From positions 2,700,001 to 2,764,000 of the forward strand of contig NZ_CP101462.1 in NCBI RefSeq assembly GCF_024362205.1: 64,000 bases of DNA. The letters run 5' to 3'. This document shows, piece after piece, positions 34,978 to 42,876 of the stretch; positions within the stretch are counted from its first letter, which is position 1; every line of letters starts with the position of its first letter. The position numbers and the translations under genes are program-made. This DNA comes from Exiguobacterium aurantiacum. GTDB lineage: Bacteria; Bacillota; Bacilli; Exiguobacteriales; Exiguobacteriaceae. The notes below the pieces were generated by a model that was given only the letters and a program-made list of their open reading frames with translations, did no database searches and had not been told where the DNA came from.

Positions 34978-35430
34978 GTGACCTATCAACCAAATCAAAG
35001 AACCAGCCGTCCCATATTCAAAATCATTTTTGGCTTGATTTTTATTCTTCTGATTGCCGGAAGGGCTCCATTACCACTCACATTCACGACATCGTTTGTT
35101 CCGTTCGAAGTCAATGAACCTACTTATCTCCCAATCGAAACAACGAATCACTACTCCAATCTCGTCAATTTGAGTCAAGTCAAACTTGTATACGAGAACG
35201 ACGTCGAATCGTTGACGATATGGGCCACGACAAACCTCGGCTGGAATCACGTCACTGGTTGGGACGAGTCGATCAAGTTATCGGATGGCTCGAGCGGACA
35301 TTATACAGAAGTTGATCAAACAAAAATGGTCAGTTGGCAATACGAAAATGTTGAATACGCAATCGACTATTCAGGGAGTCGTCTTTCAAAAGAAGAGTTA
35401 CTAAAGATTGCGAGTTCAATCGAAAAGTAA
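34978..35430 (+). CDS. Membrane-anchored DUF4367-like protein
   Basis: The 150-aa product has one N-terminal membrane helix (IIFGLIFILLIAG) and an extracellular domain starting PFEVNEPTYLPIE, the usual opening of DUF4367 domains found on anti-sigma-like and lipoprotein-type proteins. Start is GTG 34978 after GAGGAGG. No sigma factor gene is adjacent, so a regulatory role cannot be claimed. Confidence 0.55.
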   Translation: MTYQPNQRTSRPIFKIIFGLIFILLIAGRAPLPLTFTTSFVPFEVNEPTYLPIETTNHYSNLVNLSQVKLVYENDVESLTIWATTNLGWNHVTGWDESIKLSDGSSGHYTEVDQTKMVSWQYENVEYAIDYSGSRLSKEELLKIASSIEK

Positions 35431-35460
35431 GTAATGACAAGCTCCTTTAAATACGCCATT

Positions 35461-35494
35461 AAAAAAAACGATCTCACGCGAGATCGTTTTTTGG
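35461..35494. terminator. Bidirectional terminator holding the yitT-like stop codon
   Basis: ACGATCTC and GAGATCGT pair around a 4-base loop, with A/T runs on both sides. The minus-strand stop codon (35474-35476) lies inside the hairpin. Confidence 0.85.
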
Positions 35495-36115
35495 TGCAAG
35501 CTTAGGTTTGATTACTGCCGGTGCCGGCTGTTCGACTACGTCGTCCGTCAACATTTTCGTAACGACACGACCCGCAATCGAGACCGCGAGAAGCGTATAG
35601 AGTGCGTTCGAGAGCGGTAAATAGATGAGCGAGATCGCCAAGACGATGACATCAAACATGATGAGAATCGTCCCGACCGATACGCCGGTCCATTTTGATA
35701 GGCCGAGGGCGAATAAATCATCGCCCCCGGTCGCCCCGCCTGACTTTAAGACGAGACCGAGACCGTAGCCGGTCAGAATCCCGCTCGCGATGGCAGCGAA
35801 CAACGTCGCCGGCCAGACTTGGATGTCAAACGTGAGCAAGTCCAAGCGGTCCCACATCGCGTAGCTGAGCGACAGTGACGCCGCGGCAAGCACGGCTTGC
35901 CCGACGAAACGCCAGCCTTTCCACCAAAGCGCGATTAAAAAGAAGGGGATATCGAGCACGATCATCGAGATCGCCGGATCGATATCAAATAAATAGCGGC
36001 CGAGTAATGCTAACCCGACGAAGCCTCCTTCTGCCAAACCAAACTGTTCATTCAAATAATAATAACCGAACGCCATAATCAGCGTTCCGAGCAATATGGT
36101 AGCAACTCGTTTCAT
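35474..36115 (-). CDS. YitT/YczE-family membrane protein
   Basis: The 213-aa protein has about five helices and the family segments GGFVGLALLGRYLFDIDPA and GLVLKSGGATGGDDLFALGLS. It lacks the C-terminal cytoplasmic DUF2179 domain of longer YitT proteins. Substrate or role is unknown. ATG 36115 follows GGGGAGG by nine bases, but that Shine-Dalgarno lies wholly in a 10-bp hairpin, so translation is probably controlled by the leader RNA. Confidence 0.8.
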   Translation of the reverse strand: MKRVATILLGTLIMAFGYYYLNEQFGLAEGGFVGLALLGRYLFDIDPAISMIVLDIPFFLIALWWKGWRFVGQAVLAAASLSLSYAMWDRLDLLTFDIQVWPATLFAAIASGILTGYGLGLVLKSGGATGGDDLFALGLSKWTGVSVGTILIMFDVIVLAISLIYLPLSNALYTLLAVSIAGRVVTKMLTDDVVEQPAPAVIKPKLAPKNDLA

Positions 36116-36345
36116 TCCGATTGTCCTCCCCGTTTTCAACGGAGAGGAGGATCCTCAGTCGTAGCCGCGGTTCCATCTGTTCCATCTCCGATCTTCCGTT
36201 TGTTGATTTTTTACATTGATGTCGCTTGTAAAAAACTCAACGCTAGAAGTCCGGCAATTGAAACAGAGGCCATGTCCTCTCGGTATCCATAAAGACCTTC
36301 CTTTCCCAAATTGCGCGTAATCATGAAATTATTTTAACACATTTT
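36116..36345 (-). promoter_or_regulatory. Structured leader RNA of the yitT-like gene, T-box-like
   Basis: The 230-base leader holds four visible elements on the minus strand. A 10-bp hairpin (plus 36125-36147, one G-U pair, GAA loop) buries the Shine-Dalgarno. A T-box-like motif TGGAACCGCGG ends at plus 36165. The hexamer CGGAGA (plus 36185-36190) can pair with TCTCCG (plus 36140-36145), the 5' arm of the sequestering hairpin, giving a mutually exclusive fold. Upstream is a 15-codon reading frame with a ribosome binding site. The design fits a translational switch; the ligand is unknown. Confidence 0.45.
36243..36290 (-). CDS. Possible leader peptide (15 codons) before the yitT-like gene
   Basis: ATG 36290 follows GGAAGG by five bases and opens MDTERTWPLFQLPDF, ending in TAG at 36243. 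It lies about 130 bases before the yitT-like start. It could be a real leader peptide or just part of a structured RNA stem. No repeated codon that would suggest attenuation by one amino acid is seen. Confidence 0.2.
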   Translation of the reverse strand: MDTERTWPLFQLPDF

Positions 36346-36370
36346 CACGACTATTTCATTAAATGTATAT

Positions 36371-38494
36371 TTAGTGTAGATTACGTTTCGGTAAATCTTT
36401 CTTCCCGAACCACCACCAGTTCCAGTCCCCGAACATTTTCATCAAAGACGGTACGAGCAAAATGCGGATGATGGTCGCATCGATGAAGATGGCGAGCGCG
36501 ATCCCGACCCCGAGCTGTTTGATTGGGCTGACGCCAGTAAAGGCGAACGCTCCCGTGACGACAATCATGATGACCGCGGCCGACGTGATGATTTTACTCG
36601 TCTTCGCCAGTCCCATCTCCGTCGCATAGTCGTTATCTCCGGTCTCTCGGTAATATTCCTCGATTCGTGACACGAGGAACACCTCGTAGTCCATCGACAG
36701 GCCGAACACGAGCGAGAAGATGAACACCGGGGTCAAAATACTAATCGTCTCGGCGTCGTACACGTAACCCGACTCGAAGATGATGACGAGCAGCCCAAAC
36801 GTCGCCCCGAGACCGAGCACGTTCATGATGATCGCTTTAATCGGAATCAAGACCGAGCGGAACGCCCACATGAGGATAATCATCGTCGCCATGATGACGG
36901 TCACGACCGCATACGGGATGCTGTCATAAATCTCTTCGTAGATTTCTTCGTTGAACGCGGCCGGTCCCCCGACGTCAAAACCGCTCTCGCGCCAATCTCG
37001 GACGAACGCCTGCGCGTCTTTGTCACTCGGCGGGACGTTGAAACTGACGTTGACGAGGGCGAGGTCGGTATTCCCTTCGAGCGTGACGAGACGTTCGAAC
37101 GCCTCGAGTTGCTCCGGTGCCGCTTCAGCGAGTTGTTGGAATTCGACCGGTTCGAGCCCGGATGCAGTCAAGAACGTCGTGACATTGTCAACGATTGGAT
37201 CATCAGACAGCTCATCGGTGAGTGCCGTCAACTCGTCAAGAATCATCGAATCGGTCAAATCATTCGTCTCAAATAACAGTACCGCATCGGTCGACGTCTC
37301 ACCAAACACGTCGTCCCAACGTTCGAGGGCGGCCCGTGACTCGTACGAGGTCGGGAGCGCATCGGCGTCAGGGATGTTCAGTTCAAGGTCGCGGACGAAC
37401 CAGAGACTCGGTAGTAACAACAAGAGTGCGACGAGCGTCATCGTGACAGGACGTCTCATGACGAAGCGGGCCAACTTCTGCCACCGCACCTCGGAACGCG
37501 TCTCATTCGTCTTGACGAGACGCCCTTTATTGATGGCGTCTCCGACGATGTAGAGGGCAGACGGCAACAACGTAAGCGCGGACAAGACCGCACCTGCGAC
37601 GGCAATCAACGCACCGAGGGCGATTGCTTGGAACACATCGACTTGGATGAATAGCAACCCGGCCAGTCCGACAAAGACACAAAGTCCTGAGAACAGAATC
37701 GAGCGTCCGGCCGTCGCGACCGTTCGGACGATGGCGGCTTCACGTGACTTCCCTTTCGCGAGCTCTTCCCGGTACCGGTTGACGAGCAATAAGGAGAAAT
37801 CAATGCCGAGCGCGATCGCAATCATCGCGACCGCATTCAACACGAAAATAGACAGTTCCATCGTTTGGGCAAAGAAGAACAACGAGCCCGCCGCCACGAT
37901 GAACGTGATTAAACCGACGAATAATGGCATGAATGCGGCGAGAGGAGTCCCGAAGACGAGCAAGAGCACGAGCAGCGCGACTGGGATCCCAATCAGCTCG
38001 GCCCGAATCAAGTCATTCTTTGACGCCTCGTTCAAGTCATCCGCGAAGACCGGCTCTCCGGTCAGTCGCACGTCTGTATCCGTATCTCGAATTAAGGCGC
38101 CGCGAACGTCCTCAATCGATGCTTCGGCCGTATCGTAGTCCTCGAACTCGAGCAATAAGTAGGCGACGTCCCCAGAGCGGGCGTCCGGATTTTCGGCTGG
38201 CCTGATCACGCCGTCGACTCCATCGATCTCGACGAGTCGATCGCGTTGCTGTTCGATGACCGTTTCTAAATCCCCACCTTCAAGCAAGACGATCATCGAG
38301 GCACCGGCCCGATCGAATCGGTCGTTCAACGTGTCCTCTACTTGGGCGAAACGCCCGTCTTGAATTGCGAAGCCGTTGCCACGTAATTCACTTGGTAACT
38401 GCAATCCGAAATATACCGACACGGCGAGTAACACCGTCCAAATCAACACGACAGCGTAGCGCCATCGGACTAACGCTTGTCCTAATCGTTCCAT
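36371..38494 (-). CDS. MMPL-family RND transporter
   Basis: The 707-aa product is a complete MMPL/YdfJ-type exporter: two repeats, each one helix, a large extracellular domain, then five helices. Signature segments are IALGIDFSLLLVNRYREEL and VFGLSMDYEVFLVSRIEEYY, both with the charged residues used for proton coupling. Family members export lipids or hydrophobic compounds; the substrate here is unknown. No TetR regulator is adjacent. GGAG stands nine bases before the ATG. Confidence 0.9.
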   Translation of the reverse strand: MERLGQALVRWRYAVVLIWTVLLAVSVYFGLQLPSELRGNGFAIQDGRFAQVEDTLNDRFDRAGASMIVLLEGGDLETVIEQQRDRLVEIDGVDGVIRPAENPDARSGDVAYLLLEFEDYDTAEASIEDVRGALIRDTDTDVRLTGEPVFADDLNEASKNDLIRAELIGIPVALLVLLLVFGTPLAAFMPLFVGLITFIVAAGSLFFFAQTMELSIFVLNAVAMIAIALGIDFSLLLVNRYREELAKGKSREAAIVRTVATAGRSILFSGLCVFVGLAGLLFIQVDVFQAIALGALIAVAGAVLSALTLLPSALYIVGDAINKGRLVKTNETRSEVRWQKLARFVMRRPVTMTLVALLLLLPSLWFVRDLELNIPDADALPTSYESRAALERWDDVFGETSTDAVLLFETNDLTDSMILDELTALTDELSDDPIVDNVTTFLTASGLEPVEFQQLAEAAPEQLEAFERLVTLEGNTDLALVNVSFNVPPSDKDAQAFVRDWRESGFDVGGPAAFNEEIYEEIYDSIPYAVVTVIMATMIILMWAFRSVLIPIKAIIMNVLGLGATFGLLVIIFESGYVYDAETISILTPVFIFSLVFGLSMDYEVFLVSRIEEYYRETGDNDYATEMGLAKTSKIITSAAVIMIVVTGAFAFTGVSPIKQLGVGIALAIFIDATIIRILLVPSLMKMFGDWNWWWFGKKDLPKRNLH

Positions 38495-38560
38495 CCCTGT
38501 CCACTCCTCTCCATCTAAGAAGACTGTTCCCGTTTTTTTCGGGATTCACCAAGTCTTCGC

Positions 38561-38592
38561 AAAAAAATCCTGAACCATGGTCTGGTCCAGGA
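38561..38592 (-). terminator. Terminator upstream of the MMPL gene
   Basis: TCCTGGACCA and TGGTTCAGGA pair (one wobble) around a 5-base loop and run into seven T on the minus strand. It ends the 38596-39387 gene. Confidence 0.82.
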
Positions 38593-38595
38593 GCG

Positions 38596-39387
38596 TCAAC
38601 GCTCGAACACTTGAAGCCAACTATGGCAAAAGCGGCGTGGCGTTGACAGGACGACAAGTCGGTCGCCCGGTTCGTCCAATAAGACGACTTTCAGTAATTC
38701 AGTTTCGGCACACACTTCAGACGAGAACACTTCACAATCGCGTTCAAACAGTTGGAACGACGTCATCGATGTGATTGCGGTCGTCTCGCCGATTTGATCG
38801 ACGATGACCATATCGCGGTCACCTCCGTATGGAATCGTCCATCTCGCGTTCGCCGCGACGTCCTCGACCATGAACTGTTGATTCAGTTCATCGTACAACG
38901 TCACGAGGCCAGGTGCCGTGAATCGTTCGAAATCATACGTCGGCTGATAAGCGAGTTCGATGATATTTCCGAACTCCGGGATCTCTTCGTAGCGGCTATA
39001 CCGGAACGTGTGGTCATTCACGTTCAAGGCCACGATATCTGATTCGGCCGAGTAAAGAAACAGGTCGTCTCCTGACCAGTGGTGCAGGTTACTGAACCAA
39101 TCGTCATGAAACGTCCGTGGGATCGGATGACGTTCCATCGTCCCGTTTGTTAAATCCATGACTCCGTATGTCTGTAAATCCCGAAACAGCGCGACGGCTC
39201 GTCTGCCATGTGGTTCAATATATAGTGCGCACGGTGCCCATTTCCACTCGAGTTCCCATCGGATTTGGAACGTCTCGTCGAAAAACAGAAAACCGGTTTG
39301 CGCCAAATACAACATCCATCCTCCACCAACGCGCTCCAACCATTCAACCGTTTGATGAAATTGATAGTCTGCTACTTGTTTGTACAT
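38596..39387 (-). CDS. Hypothetical soluble protein
   Basis: I do not recognise this 263-aa protein. It has no signal or membrane segment and is rich in Trp, Phe and Tyr with short alternating hydrophobic strands (GWMLYLAQTGFLFFDE; DLFLYSAESDIVALNV; RLVVLSTPRRFCHSW), as in a beta-rich, propeller-like fold. AGGAAGTG precedes its start. It is transcribed alone. Confidence 0.6.
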   Translation of the reverse strand: MYKQVADYQFHQTVEWLERVGGGWMLYLAQTGFLFFDETFQIRWELEWKWAPCALYIEPHGRRAVALFRDLQTYGVMDLTNGTMERHPIPRTFHDDWFSNLHHWSGDDLFLYSAESDIVALNVNDHTFRYSRYEEIPEFGNIIELAYQPTYDFERFTAPGLVTLYDELNQQFMVEDVAANARWTIPYGGDRDMVIVDQIGETTAITSMTSFQLFERDCEVFSSEVCAETELLKVVLLDEPGDRLVVLSTPRRFCHSWLQVFER

Positions 39388-39527
39388 TTGATCACTTCCT
39401 AGTTTCAGCTTAGCAACGCCCGACGCATTTATCGATTTTGAATGTGTTCACAGAACACATTCTCCATGCGCTTGATTTTCCTGTATACTGGCAATAGCAT
39501 ACCCTTAATGTGAGAGGAGGAACCTGA

Positions 39528-39692
39528 ATGCGTCCACTACAACTCTCTCCCGAGACAGCGGTCGAGCTTGCCAAAAAGCTGAACGTCCCGCTCGAGGAGC
39601 TCATGCATATGCCAAAACATATCATCGTGAAGAAGATGATGGAACTCGAGGCAGCCAAAACTGAAACAAACGAGGAAAAGGAGACGGAATGA
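39528..39692 (+). CDS. yycC: YycC-like small protein
   Basis: The 54-aa protein begins MRPLQLSPETAVELAKKLNV and continues PLEELMHMPKHIIVKKMMEL, very close to Bacillus YycC, a small conserved protein of unknown function; a charged tail follows. GAGGAGG lies eight bases before the ATG. It is easily missed because of its size and because the minus strand is open across it. Its stop codon lies in the loop of its terminator. Confidence 0.85.
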   Translation: MRPLQLSPETAVELAKKLNVPLEELMHMPKHIIVKKMMELEAAKTETNEEKETE

Positions 39693-39707
39693 CGTCTCCT
39701 TTTTTGT
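39676..39707 (+). terminator. Terminator of yycC
   Basis: AAAAGGAGACG and CGTCTCCTTTT pair perfectly around a 6-base loop that contains the stop codon, followed by more T. Confidence 0.85.
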
Positions 39708-41702
39708 TTACTGCTGTTTGTTCTTACGTTTTTTCGCGACGTACCAGAGGCCGAGGATGGCAAGGGCAGCCCCACCGGCGACAGCGTATTTGCTGTAATC
39801 CGGGCGGCGTTCCGTCACGACGAGTGTCGAAAGTGGCGCAATCATGACGTGCCGATCTTCAAGTAGGCGCGGCGCCGTCAAATTGACGGTATGGTCTTCG
39901 ACATGCACCTCGAACTTACCGGCCGGCAGTTTCACTTCGACCTCTTTCTCGAGTCCGTTATGGTACACGAGATGACGTTCGACGTACCCTTCGACGTGGC
40001 GACTGAGTTCAAAGGCAATCACACCTTCTTCTTCATCGAAGAAGCGCAAATGTTTGCGAATCTGCTCCGTGTTCTCGAGACGGAACAGCGGATATTGTTT
40101 CCGCAAACTGATCAATCCTTTCACGTATTCGACGCTCGGTGTCTCTTGCTCGGCCCGTGTCCAGTCCAAGCGGTTGACGACCTCACCCGAGTTAAAGCTG
40201 TTCTCGTCTCCGTCTTTTGTCCGGAAGAACTCTTGACCGCTATGCAAGAACGGGATGCCTTGACCGAGCATGACGATTGTTGTCGCGAGGCGATGCCGAC
40301 GGCGGCGTGTCGTCTCATCGTCATCCGGGTTCGTGATGGCCAGCTTGTCCCAGAGCGTCAAATTGTCATGACACTCGACGTAGTTCACGACTTGGTTCGG
40401 CTCATCGGCAAAACTCTGACTCGTGACCGCGCCGGCAATGCCGCGCTTGACGTCCGCCGTCATGTCGGTGTTGCCGCTGATCCAGCCCGGCAAGTCCTCG
40501 ATGAACACATCCCCACGGACGCCGTCGCGAATTGCGTCGTTGAACTGGGCGATGCGTGGCATCTTGTGGGCGTTGTGTTGGTTCGCTTTTTTACGGACCG
40601 AGAGCGGCGTATCGAGATTCCAACCTTCTCCGGTCACAAGGATCGACGGATCGATGCGATCGAGTGCTTTCCGGACTTGGTTCATCGTCTTGACGTCATG
40701 GAGGCCCATCAAATCGAAGCGGAAACCATCGATCATGAACTCTTTTGCCCAGTACGAAACACATTCGACGATCAATTTACGCATCATCGCACGTTCTGAA
40801 GCGGTATCGTTCCCACACGCCGAACCATCGGCGAGCGTTCCGTCCTCGTTCAACCGGTAATAGTAATCCGGCACGAACTGGCCGAGTGGTGTCGTCAAAG
40901 CGTCGTACGTGTGGTTGAACACGACGTCCATGATGACACGGATCCCGCGGTCGTGAAGTGCCTGAATCATCGCCTTCAACTCGACGATGCGAGCGGCCGG
41001 ATCGTCGGCGGACGAGGCGTACGAACCTTCAACGGCAAAATAATGGACCGGGTCATAACCCCAGTTATAATTCGCCTCGCTCTCGCGGGACTCGTTCACC
41101 GAACCGTAATCGAAGAACGGCATGAGTTGGAGATGTGTGACGCCGAGCGCGGTGATATAGTCGAGTGCGGTCGGATAACCGTTCGACGTTTTCGTGCCAG
41201 CCTCGGTCATGCCGAGGAATTTTCCGCGATGCATGACGCCGCTATCCGGATGGCTCGTCAAATCACGGACGTGCGCCTCATAAATGACCGCCTCTTGTGA
41301 AGAGTGGAAGAGCGGACGTTCTTTGACCCAATGGTCCGGGTTGAGCGCTGACGGGTCGAGCAGACACCCGCGCTTCCCATTGACCCCAACGACTTTCGCA
41401 TACGGATCGAGCGACTCGACGCGTTTGCCATCGACGACAGCTTCAAACACGTAAAAATATCCTTCGAATGAGGCACGGTCGAGTTCGGTGACCCACGTCC
41501 CTTTCTCAGCCCGTTCGAGTTCAATCCGTTCGAACTTTCGTGCCCGCGGTGTGCGGAAAAGTTTCACGGTCATCTCTTCGGCGACAGGCGACCAGACCCG
41601 CAACCGGATGATATCACCTTTAAACGTCACCCCGAGGTCTTTGCCGTGATACGCCATATGGTCTAAATCTACATTTGTCTGTTGATCGATAGTATGTTCC
41701 AT
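39708..41702 (-). CDS. pulA: Type I pullulanase with a C-terminal membrane helix
   Basis: Type I pullulanases cut alpha-1,6 links in pullulan, glycogen and limit dextrins. The 664-aa protein has an N-terminal CBM48 domain (RVWSPVAEEMTVKLF) and a GH13 core: the hallmark YNWGYDP, VIMDVVFNHTY, nucleophile Asp in DGFRFDLMGLHD, acid Glu in VTGEGWNLD, and VECHDN. There is no signal peptide. Unusually, the end has a hydrophobic helix (YAVAGGAALAILGLWYVA) followed by a basic tail KKRKNKQQ, predicting a membrane-tethered enzyme. ATG 41702 has AAGGAG eight bases upstream. Confidence 0.92.
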   Translation of the reverse strand: MEHTIDQQTNVDLDHMAYHGKDLGVTFKGDIIRLRVWSPVAEEMTVKLFRTPRARKFERIELERAEKGTWVTELDRASFEGYFYVFEAVVDGKRVESLDPYAKVVGVNGKRGCLLDPSALNPDHWVKERPLFHSSQEAVIYEAHVRDLTSHPDSGVMHRGKFLGMTEAGTKTSNGYPTALDYITALGVTHLQLMPFFDYGSVNESRESEANYNWGYDPVHYFAVEGSYASSADDPAARIVELKAMIQALHDRGIRVIMDVVFNHTYDALTTPLGQFVPDYYYRLNEDGTLADGSACGNDTASERAMMRKLIVECVSYWAKEFMIDGFRFDLMGLHDVKTMNQVRKALDRIDPSILVTGEGWNLDTPLSVRKKANQHNAHKMPRIAQFNDAIRDGVRGDVFIEDLPGWISGNTDMTADVKRGIAGAVTSQSFADEPNQVVNYVECHDNLTLWDKLAITNPDDDETTRRRRHRLATTIVMLGQGIPFLHSGQEFFRTKDGDENSFNSGEVVNRLDWTRAEQETPSVEYVKGLISLRKQYPLFRLENTEQIRKHLRFFDEEEGVIAFELSRHVEGYVERHLVYHNGLEKEVEVKLPAGKFEVHVEDHTVNLTAPRLLEDRHVMIAPLSTLVVTERRPDYSKYAVAGGAALAILGLWYVAKKRKNKQQ

Positions 41703-41772
41703 CTCTTTCACTCCTTCACTACTTCAAATCTGCTATCATTATAACAAAACCCTTGTAAAGGATGGATGAAAC

Positions 41773-42264
41773 ATGGCAAAAGACAATTCTTTTGATATCG
41801 TGTCAGAAATGAACCTCGAAGAAGTGAAGAACGCGATTCAAATCGCGGAGAAAGAAATTTTGAACCGTTACGACTTCAAAGGATCGAAGAGTGAGATGTC
41901 ACTCGATAACGGGGATCTCGTCCTCGTCTCAGATGACGACTATAAACTCGAGCAATTGAAGGACGTCATGATCACGAAATTGATCAAGCGCGGCGTACCG
42001 ACCAAAAACCTCGACTATCAAAAAGTCGAGCGCGCCCTCGGTGGCACCGTCCGCCAACGCGTCAAGCTGAAGAGCGGCATCGATAAAGACGATGCGAAAA
42101 AAATCAACAACGCCATCAAAGAATCGAAATTAAAAGTGAAGTCGCAAATCCAAGACGATCAAATCCGAGTGACGGCCAAGTCACGCGATGACCTCCAAGC
42201 CGTCATGCAACTCGTTCGTGAGCTCGAATTGTCCGTCGATGCCCAATTCACGAACTACCGATGA
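41773..42264 (+). CDS. yajQ: YajQ family nucleotide-binding protein
   Basis: The 163-aa protein matches the YajQ family along its length: [31 protein letters not shown], and [20 protein letters not shown]. It has two ferredoxin-like domains. Family members have been reported to bind cyclic di-GMP, which would suit a genome with a diguanylate cyclase (44979), though binding cannot be judged from sequence. It overlaps the phosphoesterase gene by four bases. Confidence 0.93.
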   Translation: MAKDNSFDIVSEMNLEEVKNAIQIAEKEILNRYDFKGSKSEMSLDNGDLVLVSDDDYKLEQLKDVMITKLIKRGVPTKNLDYQKVERALGGTVRQRVKLKSGIDKDDAKKINNAIKESKLKVKSQIQDDQIRVTAKSRDDLQAVMQLVRELELSVDAQFTNYR

Positions 42265-42839
42265 AACTCGCCATCATCAGTGACCCGCATGGTTCGTTTG
42301 ATGATTTGAAGGCCGTCCTCGATTCGGTCCGGCGTGAGACGGAGCATATCCTCTGCCTCGGCGACTTGTATGAATGTCATATCGGTAAAAAGCGGCGCAA
42401 CGAACGGTTCCACGAAGTATCCGACGTCGTGTCGTACGACCCGGACTACGAGGCGCTGCTCACGTTCCCGAGCCTGCGTGGCAATCAAGAGGAACGGATT
42501 GACGAGGTGCTCGTCGTGTCGCATCCGGTCAAGACCCGGATTTCGTTATTGCCGGAACAGACGACGCTCGATGAGGCGCTATTCTTGCATGGCCATCAAG
42601 TGAACTGGAGCCCGGACTGGGAACCGATCGTCGAGAAAGGCAAGTATCCGCTCGTCTTTATCGGACATAGTCATATCCCGGGGATTTACCGAAAAGGTCG
42701 CTCGATTCCCTGGGAAATCGGCAAGCCGTTCACCTTGAAGAAAAAACGGTACGTCATCAACGTCGGCGCCGTCATCTTTGACCGTGAGTGGTGTTTGTAT
42801 GACACGAAAGCTCGGACAGTCACACGCATGAAGGCATAA
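42261..42839 (+). CDS. Calcineurin-like metallophosphoesterase
   Basis: The 192-aa protein has the metal-binding motifs of the superfamily in order: [11 protein letters not shown] (Asp, His), CLGDLYE (Asp), LRGNQEE (Asn in place of GNHD), LHGHQ, and FIGHSHIPG. It is similar to YfcE/MJ0936-type small phosphodiesterases. The substrate is unknown. Its start lies within the yajQ stop (ATGA). Confidence 0.85.
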   Translation: MKLAIISDPHGSFDDLKAVLDSVRRETEHILCLGDLYECHIGKKRRNERFHEVSDVVSYDPDYEALLTFPSLRGNQEERIDEVLVVSHPVKTRISLLPEQTTLDEALFLHGHQVNWSPDWEPIVEKGKYPLVFIGHSHIPGIYRKGRSIPWEIGKPFTLKKKRYVINVGAVIFDREWCLYDTKARTVTRMKA

Positions 42840-42869
42840 GAAAAGGGACCCCTCGATCGGGTCCCTTTT
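42840..42869. terminator. Bidirectional terminator between the phosphoesterase gene and argS
   Basis: AAAAGGGACCC and GGGTCCCTTTT pair perfectly around a 7-base loop. It serves convergent genes. Confidence 0.88.
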
Positions 42870-42876
42870 GTCGTCC

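Noticed and set aside
39891-40799. 302-codon open frame on the plus strand inside pulA
   Set aside because: It is antisense to conserved GH13 motifs, has no ribosome binding site, and shows no recognisable domain; long antisense frames are common at this base composition.
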